Below, one piece after another: positions 5,104 to 10,439 of a stretch of 10,439 nt of DNA. Source of the DNA: Thermoplasmata archaeon (GTDB lineage Archaea > Thermoplasmatota > E2 > DHVEG-1 > B18-G2); the NCBI GenBank assembly GCA_021161685.1, contig JAGHAD010000039.1, forward strand, positions 1 to 10,439, written 5' to 3'. The notes under the pieces are model-generated. The model saw only the letters and a list, made by a program, of their open reading frames with translations. It was not told the origin of the DNA and made no database searches. Every line of letters starts with the position of its first letter. The stretch's first letter is position 1. Made by a program: the position numbers and the translations under genes.

Positions 5104-7107
5104 ATGAAAAAGGTTTTGGCAGTTATCGCTCTGTTGCTCTTTTCATGCACAGTAGTGCATGCTCATCACTATGAAGAAGGAAAGCTAACTATTTTTTACA
5201 GATCTGTTTCAGTGTATGCACCGGCGGTGGCAATGACCAGAGAAGGTCTTATCGGAGTTGTATCAACGATTACCGTTACCGTTCAGAATGGAACCGGATG
5301 CAGTGGAAGGGTCTTTGTAGAAACATATCCGCTAACTCAAATAGACATGCAAGGCTCCGCTCGTTTGGCGGTGATGGTTGCAGGTACGCTTACGGGAATA
5401 GATGTATCGAAGTACGATTTCTTCTTTGTGGTTAAGACCGATTCACCGATAATAGGCGGTCCTTCTGCGGGAGCCATAATGACTATAGCTACGATAGCTG
5501 CGCTTGAAGGATGGAAGCTCGATGACGAAACAATGATGACAGGAATGATAAACCCGGATGGAAGCATAGGACCGGTTGGGGGCATCAAAGAAAAGATAGA
5601 TGCTGCTCATTCGGTTGGTGCTAGAAGATTTTTGATACCAAAGGGTCAAAAGTTTGTGTATGAGTTGCAAACCAAAACAATAAACGTTGGGGGCATCATA
5701 GAAATAGTACAGAAACCCGTTTACATAAACGTAGTTGAATATGCCAGAGAGAAGTATGGAATGGAAGTGATAGAAGTTGAGAACATAAACGATGCCCTCC
5801 TTTACTTTACTGGACATACATTTGAAGTCCCTTCGACCAATGAAAGCATAATAACCGAGAATTACTCTGCGACCATGAAACCCCTAGCTGCTTCTCTCTT
5901 AAAAGAAGCAAGTGAAAATTATAACGAATCTGCCGAGATGTTCAACCTTTCCAAACACCATGTACCAAACACTTTTTTCCATCCATACAGGAACCAAATA
6001 TCGAGCGCATTGTTTAATGCAAAATCAAGTTTAGAAAAGGCAAAAGAAGCTTACATGAGCAACTTGTTCTATTCAAGTACAAGCAAGGCGTTCCAATCTC
6101 TGATTTACTCTAGGTTTGTAAAGTATGCGGTTGAGTATTTCACATCCCAGAGCGGAGATGAGTACATAGCTGATCTAATGTCATCAACCGAAGATTTTGT
6201 TTCTAAAAAAAGCACAGAGGCAAAGATGGCTACGGTAAAAGGTTTGATATCTCTACAAAGCGTTGGAGCCGCCCAAAAAAGAGCTTTCGAAGCTGAAGAT
6301 TACTTGGAAAAAGGAAGAGAAAACTACAGGAAAGGCGATATTCTGGAAGCACTTTACTACCTTGCTTTTGCAGTGGAGAGAAGCAGAAGCGTCGAGTGGT
6401 GGCTTAATCTATCAAAAGCCTTCGAGGAAAAGGGAAAGGTGAACAATTCTGTACTTAAAGATGTAGCCGAGAGGTATCTCAACCTAGCAATCCAAGCAAA
6501 TACATACTCTCAGATTATCTTACAAGAAGCTCAGAAAAGCTCGTCATTACTTGAGGATGCCCAGAGCTTGCTCGAAGATGCAAGGGAAGAGATAGACAAT
6601 TATCCGGCGGCATCCCTTTTTTCCTCTCTTGAATCCCTAACAAAAGCCAACTTGGCTTTGGAATTAATTAGTGGAGCAAGCAAAGATAAATTAGATAGAG
6701 CTAGGAATAGATCTGCAGTTGCAATCAGCGACAGCAGGAAAGCTAGTATAGAACCTTTCATGGCGGTGAGTTATTTTGAGTACGCGGAGAATTTGAAGAA
6801 AGAATCGATAAAGGATGCAATCGTTTATTACAGGTATGCTCAGATGATAGCTGGAGCTTTACAATTCATGGTGAGTCCTCCTTCCAGAAAGCAATCGAGA
6901 TTTGTTGGGGTGCCTCCGCATGCGCCCGTTTCTGGAAGTAGATCCATTTTGGTAGACGTTAATCTTTTAATCACTGTACTGGGAGCAACCATGATTCTTC
7001 TCGTCATCGCCGTCCTTATAATACTAAGGGAAAGAAGATTCAGGCGCGACTTTCCGCCAGAGTTGTGGATACCAAAGAGTATGCGAGAGTATTATAGGAA
7101 ACGATAG
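5104..7107 (+). CDS. Secreted, membrane-anchored Lon-type (S16) serine protease of the archaeal COG1750-like kind
   Basis: A 667-residue protein with a signal peptide (M-K-K, a hydrophobic core at residues 4-18, A-H-A cleavage near residue 20), a Lon-type proteolytic domain at about 25-235, a long alpha-helical region at about 260-600, one membrane span at about 619-641 and a basic cytoplasmic tail of 26 residues. The protease has the Ser-Lys dyad: Ser121 in G-G-P-S-A-G and Lys162 in G-G-I-K-E-K, with M-T-G-M-I-N-P-D-G-S-I-G-P-V between them, as in Lon. There is no AAA+ ATPase module, so the domain should work outside the membrane without ATP. Several N-X-S/T sequons fit an exported protein. 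The start at 5104 is chosen over the ATG at 5050 because it gives a clean signal peptide, follows GGGAAGG (5094-5100) and lies downstream of the TATA box. It ends at UAG, and endA starts 3 bases later. The substrate is unknown. Confidence 0.85.
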   Translation: MKKVLAVIALLLFSCTVVHAHHYEEGKLTIFYRSVSVYAPAVAMTREGLIGVVSTITVTVQNGTGCSGRVFVETYPLTQIDMQGSARLAVMVAGTLTGIDVSKYDFFFVVKTDSPIIGGPSAGAIMTIATIAALEGWKLDDETMMTGMINPDGSIGPVGGIKEKIDAAHSVGARRFLIPKGQKFVYELQTKTINVGGIIEIVQKPVYINVVEYAREKYGMEVIEVENINDALLYFTGHTFEVPSTNESIITENYSATMKPLAASLLKEASENYNESAEMFNLSKHHVPNTFFHPYRNQISSALFNAKSSLEKAKEAYMSNLFYSSTSKAFQSLIYSRFVKYAVEYFTSQSGDEYIADLMSSTEDFVSKKSTEAKMATVKGLISLQSVGAAQKRAFEAEDYLEKGRENYRKGDILEALYYLAFAVERSRSVEWWLNLSKAFEEKGKVNNSVLKDVAERYLNLAIQANTYSQIILQEAQKSSSLLEDAQSLLEDAREEIDNYPAASLFSSLESLTKANLALELISGASKDKLDRARNRSAVAISDSRKASIEPFMAVSYFEYAENLKKESIKDAIVYYRYAQMIAGALQFMVSPPSRKQSRFVGVPPHAPVSGSRSILVDVNLLITVLGATMILLVIAVLIILRERRFRRDFPPELWIPKSMREYYRKR

Positions 7108-7110
7108 TAC

Positions 7111-8103
7111 ATGAAAATCAAAGGCATTCTTGAAGGAGGAAAAATAGTCGTATCTGATAAAAAGGGAATGCATAGCCTGCATGGCAAAGGTTTTGGAGAA
7201 TTAAAGAAGGAAAAACTAATTCTTTGCCCTGTTGAGGGAGCTTTTCTTGTATGGAAAAAAAGGTTAGAAGTTAGCTGTGAAGGAGAAAAGTTAGATTTCT
7301 TGAGTTTATACAATTTGGCTTGCTCCATGGATAATAAATTTAGCAGTAAATACGAAGTTTTTGTAGATTTAAAAGAGAGGGGATACAGGGTCAAGTGTGA
7401 GGAAAATTGCTTTCGCATCTGCCTTAAGAACACCGGTAAAGAATGTCCGGTCTTTGTCTATGAAGAAAGAGAAGATTTCCTCATGAAAGATATCCTTGGT
7501 TTCATAGAGGATTCTAAAGGAGAGATTGCGCTTGCCTTAGTGGACGAGGATATGGAGGTAACATACTATATCATATCAAGGATACACCCAGAGGGAACGG
7601 AAAAAAGAGAGTTTGAAAAGATTAAGGGTAGAATGATAGACAACTTTGTTTATGTTGAAAATAAAAAAATTTTTGAAGAGGGTTTTTTTGGCGTGCCATT
7701 TGCTAGCGGTGTTATTCTTGCTCCTATAGAAGCTCTGTATCTCGGTGAAAAAGGTTTTTTAGAAATATCAAGAAATGGAAAGGCTGTTTCAATGGAAGAA
7801 ATATTTGAAATGTTCGAAAATCTCTCCACAGAGAGGTATCGCATTTATCGAGATCTTAGAGATAAAGGCTTGGTAGTCAGGACAGGTTTTAAATTCGGCT
7901 CCCTGTTTAGAGTTTACAAAGGTAATCCTCACTCAAAACATTCAGACTACCTCATGGATGTGATAGAGAAAAATTTCAAAAGTACTTGGTCTGAAGTGAG
8001 CGGAAAAATAAGGCTTGCACGCTCTGTAAAGAAAACATACGTGTTTGCAGTTGCGGAGCCAGAAAAGATAGAATATATATCTTTCAGTAGATTTTTACCA
8101 TGA
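7111..8103 (+). CDS. endA: tRNA-splicing endonuclease, fused two-repeat (alpha2) type
   Basis: A 330-residue protein that cuts introns out of precursor tRNA at bulge-helix-bulge sites. Its length matches the archaeal form in which two ancestral subunits are fused and the protein acts as a homodimer. The C-terminal repeat is catalytic: R-Y-R-I-Y-R-D-L-R-D-K-G (242-253), then F-K-F-G-S-L-F-R-V-Y-K-G with Tyr269, K-H-S-D-Y-L with His277, and R-S-V-K-K with Lys307 or Lys308 completing the Tyr-His-Lys triad. The N-terminal repeat shows the same pattern in degenerate form (S-K-Y-E-V-F-V-D-L-K-E-R-G-Y-R-V at 79-94) without a catalytic triad. The Tyr-to-His spacing of 8 looks slightly shorter than the 10-11 remembered for characterised enzymes. 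The gene lies 3 bases after the protease stop, in the same frame, and is probably co-transcribed with it. It ends at TGA. Confidence 0.93.
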   Translation: MKIKGILEGGKIVVSDKKGMHSLHGKGFGELKKEKLILCPVEGAFLVWKKRLEVSCEGEKLDFLSLYNLACSMDNKFSSKYEVFVDLKERGYRVKCEENCFRICLKNTGKECPVFVYEEREDFLMKDILGFIEDSKGEIALALVDEDMEVTYYIISRIHPEGTEKREFEKIKGRMIDNFVYVENKKIFEEGFFGVPFASGVILAPIEALYLGEKGFLEISRNGKAVSMEEIFEMFENLSTERYRIYRDLRDKGLVVRTGFKFGSLFRVYKGNPHSKHSDYLMDVIEKNFKSTWSEVSGKIRLARSVKKTYVFAVAEPEKIEYISFSRFLP

Positions 8104-8126
8104 GCTACAGAAAAATGCAATAAAAA

Positions 8127-8133
8127 TTTATAT
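8127..8133 (+). promoter_or_regulatory. TATA box of the DUF373 gene; predicted leaderless or near-leaderless transcript
   Basis: TTTATAT, preceded by an A-rich, BRE-like stretch, is centred about 29 bases before the ATG at 8159. Transcription should begin within a few bases of that ATG. No ribosome binding site is visible there, which fits a leaderless mRNA. Confidence 0.55.
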
Positions 8134-8158
8134 CATAAAGCGATGTTGTAATCAACCA

Positions 8159-9286
8159 ATGGGGAAAATCCTAATATTGAATATAGATAGAGATGACGAC
8201 CTCGGCAGGAAGGCTGGAGTGGCTAGCCCAGTTATAGGTAGAAAAGATAATTTGGAAGCTGCAGAAAAACTTGCTCTTCAAGATCCCGAGGATACTGACG
8301 TTAATGCGATTTTTTCAGCTATATCTTTGTACGACAAACTCCTGAAGGAAGGAAGGGAGGTAGAGATTGCTACTATATGTGGGGATATCTCGGTTGGTAT
8401 AAAATCTGATCAGATACTGGCTGAGCAGTTGGAGGCGGCTCTTAAGAAAACCGGAGCAGAGGAGGTCATACTGGTGACAGATGGAGCGGAAGATGAGTAT
8501 ATATTGCCCATAGTTCAATCTAGGATAAAGATAACGTCAATCCAGAGGGTGACTGTGAAACAAAGCAAGACAGCTGAAGACGCATATTACCGATTGACAA
8601 AATTACTGGATGATGAGAAGATCAAGAAACATTTTCTTTTACCCCTAGCTCTAATACTGGTAGTGTGGTCTGTCTTTGCCCTGTTGAACATGGCTTCCGT
8701 TGGAGTTAGTGCTATAATATTTGTTCTCGGTCTTTATCTGCTAGTAAGAGCAATGAAATGGGAGCGCGGATTAGCTCTGCTATGGGAGGAGATGAAATCC
8801 AGTTTTTTAACTGGTAGAGTTTCCATCTATACCTACATAGTTGCTATGTTTATAGTAATAGGAAGTATAATTTATTCCTATAGGATGATCACCTTGCCAT
8901 CTTCCCCTCCAAATCTTACTTTACTTCATTTCATAATCGCTTTCCTCAAAAACGTCATATGGGGAATAGTTGGTGCAGGCTTATTGGCTACACTTGGTAG
9001 AGCTATAGACATGAAGGTAAAGGAGAAGAAAACACCATGGAGATACTGGACACTTCCTTTTTCTTTGTTATCATTTGGCTTCATAGGTACAGCTATCACA
9101 AATGCACTTTATGAGTTCCTCTATAGCTTGACCATAGAGCCTTTCTTGAGGTTATCTTTCCTAGTCTATTTGGCTCTTGGCATATTAATAGCTACGGTTG
9201 GCGCAATCACATATCGATATATCAAGGAAGCGTTTATGGTTGATGTTGAGCATGATGTACAAGGAGTGGGAACCAATTTATCTTAA
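8159..9286 (+). CDS. DUF373 family membrane protein
   Basis: A 375-residue protein in two parts. The soluble N-terminal part (1-155) carries the family hallmarks I-D-R-D-D-D-L-G-R-K-A-G (9-20), S-P-V-I-G-R (23-28), D-P-E-D-T-D-V-N-A (42-50), G-D-I-S-V-G and V-T-D-G-A-E-D-E-Y (106-114), which are rich in acidic residues. The C-terminal part has about six membrane spans (near 159-178, 182-198, 221-241, 255-279, 297-320 and 330-353). DUF373 is a conserved archaeal family with no established function. The many conserved Asp and Glu residues suggest metal or nucleotide chemistry, but this is a guess. The gene has its own TATA box, and its last 35 bases overlap the mptE start. The family call is secure. 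Confidence 0.9.
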   Translation: MGKILILNIDRDDDLGRKAGVASPVIGRKDNLEAAEKLALQDPEDTDVNAIFSAISLYDKLLKEGREVEIATICGDISVGIKSDQILAEQLEAALKKTGAEEVILVTDGAEDEYILPIVQSRIKITSIQRVTVKQSKTAEDAYYRLTKLLDDEKIKKHFLLPLALILVVWSVFALLNMASVGVSAIIFVLGLYLLVRAMKWERGLALLWEEMKSSFLTGRVSIYTYIVAMFIVIGSIIYSYRMITLPSSPPNLTLLHFIIAFLKNVIWGIVGAGLLATLGRAIDMKVKEKKTPWRYWTLPFSLLSFGFIGTAITNALYEFLYSLTIEPFLRLSFLVYLALGILIATVGAITYRYIKEAFMVDVEHDVQGVGTNLS

Positions 9287-9923
9287 AATCATTAGGGATT
9301 TTGGATTTTCCAAAGAAAAGGACGAAATCACAGCTAGGTATCTTGACAATCTTTTGGATAGTTTTAAAGTCGAAGATACTTATGATGAACTGATGGGTAT
9401 TTTGAAAGGAGAAGATGTTTTTATATGTGGGAGAGGACCTTGCCTTCATAAGAAGATCGAAAGTTACAAGGAGGATCTTAAAGATGGCATAGTCCTAGCC
9501 GCCGATGGGGCAACTAGTACATTGCTGGAGAAAGGGATAAAGCCAGATGTCATAGTTTCTGATCTTGATGGATTTGTTCCAGACCAAGTTAAAGCAAACA
9601 GGGAAGGTAGTATAGTTGTGGTGCATGCTCATGGGGATAATATTGAATCAATCAACAGGTGGACGAAGAAGTTTGTAAAGATCCTCGGAACAACGCAAAG
9701 CGATCCAAAAAAGTTTAGGAACCTTTTTAACTTTGGTGGTTTTACCGATGGAGACAGGGCTGCATTCTTGGCGGAGCACTTTGGTGCCAAAACTTTAAAT
9801 TTATTGGCTTTTGACTTTGAAAGGACCGAAGAACCTTCATGGAAAAAAGAAATTAAGATGAAGAAGCTTAAATGGTGTAAACTGTTACTAGGGCTTATAA
9901 AGAGCGATGTGAATTTCCTCTAA
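9252..9923 (+). CDS. mptE: 6-hydroxymethyl-7,8-dihydropterin pyrophosphokinase, MptE type (DUF115)
   Basis: A 223-residue cytoplasmic enzyme that transfers pyrophosphate from ATP to 6-hydroxymethyl-dihydropterin, a step towards tetrahydromethanopterin or folate-like cofactors in archaea. Motifs seen: an N-terminal E-W-E-P-I-Y; F-I-C-G-R-G-P-C-L; A-A-D-G-A-T-S-T-L; K-P-D-V-I-V-S-D-L-D-G; H-A-H-G-D-N; T-T-Q; and N-F-G-G-F-T-D-G-D-R-A. All are typical of the MptE/DUF115 fold. The start is placed at the ATG pair 9252/9255, because relatives begin a few residues before E-W-E-P-I-Y; the TTG at 9198 would add 18 residues out of place inside the DUF373 gene. The two genes overlap by 35 bases, suggesting coupled translation. 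The 3' end overlaps pheT on the other strand. Presence of mptE does not by itself show methanogenesis. Confidence 0.9.
   Translation: MMYKEWEPIYLKIIRDFGFSKEKDEITARYLDNLLDSFKVEDTYDELMGILKGEDVFICGRGPCLHKKIESYKEDLKDGIVLAADGATSTLLEKGIKPDVIVSDLDGFVPDQVKANREGSIVVVHAHGDNIESINRWTKKFVKILGTTQSDPKKFRNLFNFGGFTDGDRAAFLAEHFGAKTLNLLAFDFERTEEPSWKKEIKMKKLKWCKLLLGLIKSDVNFL
9895..9923. other. 29-base tail-to-tail overlap of mptE and pheT
   Basis: The mptE stop (TAA, 9921-9923) and the pheT stop (TAA, 9895-9897 on the minus strand) cross over, so the last codons of each gene are antisense to the other. No hairpin or long T-tract terminator is visible between them, so the two transcripts must overlap. Confidence 0.85.
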
Positions 9924-10439
9924 GAATTTCCAGATTCATTTCCAATCCTATGATTGGATACTCTAATCCAAAAGCCTGTATCGTTCTTGGATGTATCTCT
10001 CCAAATGTTCCCAAGAGATTTCCTCTGTAGAGCAGGTTTGCGGTCCTTCCTTCGATGAAGGCCGGGTTGCTACCGACTTCGATCTCTACTTCTAAGCCAA
10101 TTCCCTTGAGTATGCTTTCAACAATAGATTTGCACTCACTAAAGTTTGCTTTTGCGTCCATTTTGACCGCAGCCAAATGCAATTCGTTTTTCGCTTCATT
10201 ATTGACAACGTATCCAATTTCAAATACCTTCTGAGGAAGCGGATGGTGCTTGTTTCTGCTTAGAACCTTCATGATAGAAGGCAATAGACTTTGCCTCAGG
10301 CATGCGTACTCCTCACTGATTGGATTTTCTATGATCACAGCCTGTTCTTTTTCAAGCCCCATCTTATCGATTTCATCATTTTTGTTCGACAGTGAAAATG
10401 TCAAAACCTCATTGAAGCCCAAACCTATCATTATTAACC
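9895..10439 (-). CDS. pheT: Phenylalanyl-tRNA synthetase beta subunit, archaeal type, C-terminal part (5' end outside the window)
   Basis: The last 180 or so codons of a gene that normally encodes about 550 residues in archaea; the frame stays open to the right edge. The beta subunit joins with alpha (PheS) to charge tRNA-Phe and helps shape the catalytic core and tRNA contacts. Diagnostic segments: G-L-G-F-N-E-V-L-T-F-S-L, near the visible start; E-N-P-I-S-E-E-Y-A-C-L-R-Q-S-L-L-P; K-V-F-E-I-G-Y-V-V; and G-T-F-G-E-I-H-P-R, followed by a short C-terminal end. As in other archaeal and eukaryotic beta chains, there is no bacterial C-terminal anticodon-binding domain. It ends at TAA inside the convergent 3' end of mptE. 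Confidence 0.93.
   Translation of the reverse strand, partial: LIMIGLGFNEVLTFSLSNKNDEIDKMGLEKEQAVIIENPISEEYACLRQSLLPSIMKVLSRNKHHPLPQKVFEIGYVVNNEAKNELHLAAVKMDAKANFSECKSIVESILKGIGLEVEIEVGSNPAFIEGRTANLLYRGNLLGTFGEIHPRTIQAFGLEYPIIGLEMNLEILRGNSHRSL

Noticed and set aside
5144..5161. CATGCAC-AGTA-GTGCATG hairpin in the signal-peptide coding region of the protease
   Set aside because: A perfect 7-bp stem is expected about once by chance in 10 kb. It lies wholly in coding sequence, and nothing else links it to regulation.
3068..7107. Complete reassignment of UAG to an amino acid (for example pyrrolysine) in this organism
   Set aside because: UAG ends the DUF47 gene, the PiT C-terminal frame and the S16 protease gene at positions that fit normal protein ends. 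Treating every UAG as sense would fuse or lengthen these. No pyl gene lies in the window. Only the internal PiT UAG remains unexplained.
9198..9251. TTG at 9198 as the start of mptE
   Set aside because: It would add residues not expected in the family and lie deeper inside the DUF373 gene. The ATG pair at 9252/9255 places the E-W-E-P-I-Y motif near the N-terminus, as expected.
1..10439. CRISPR arrays, insertion sequences, tRNA or rRNA genes, attachment sites
   Set aside because: No regularly spaced repeats, transposase or integrase motifs, tRNA cloverleaf ends or rRNA-like stretches were recognised on either strand.

Overview
The window is archaeal. The evidence is an EndA-type tRNA-splicing endonuclease, an MptE-type pterin pyrophosphokinase, an archaeal-type phenylalanyl-tRNA synthetase beta chain, a DUF373 membrane protein, a secreted Lon-type (S16) protease of an archaeal kind, and TATA-box promoters with short or absent leaders. 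The DNA is moderately AT-rich and arginine is mostly AGA/AGG. A euryarchaeal-type lineage, possibly uncultured, fits best, but the sequence alone does not fix the taxon. No mobile element, CRISPR array, rRNA or tRNA was seen.

Layout, left to right. (1) Plus strand, 1-2848: the 3' end of an aromatic/neutral amino-acid permease, then an orphan membrane histidine kinase with a very large, cysteine-rich, sequon-rich extracellular Cache-type sensor. (2) 2849-3067: a convergent gap of about 220 bases with several small inverted repeats that are terminator candidates. (3) Minus strand, 5000-3068: a phosphate module, a PiT-family phosphate permease followed 4 bases later by a PhoU-like DUF47 protein. 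The PiT reading frame is broken by a single in-frame UAG at the start of its second half, where homologues carry Gln. (4) 5001-5103: a divergent promoter region. (5) Plus strand, 5104-9923: S16 protease, then EndA (in the same frame, separated by UAG UAC), then a separately promoted DUF373 membrane protein overlapping mptE. (6) Minus strand, 10439-9895: the 3' end of pheT, overlapping the 3' end of mptE by 29 bases.

The gene products suggest four activities: amino-acid uptake with an environmental sensor, phosphate uptake with its PhoU-like partner, an extracytoplasmic membrane-anchored protease, and housekeeping functions (tRNA intron removal, pterin cofactor synthesis, tRNA charging).

The observation most worth checking is the amber codon in the phosphate permease. 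It could be a nonsense mutation or sequencing error, a genuine split into two half-transporters with GTG re-initiation, or UAG decoding. UAG also ends three genes here, which argues against complete UAG reassignment.
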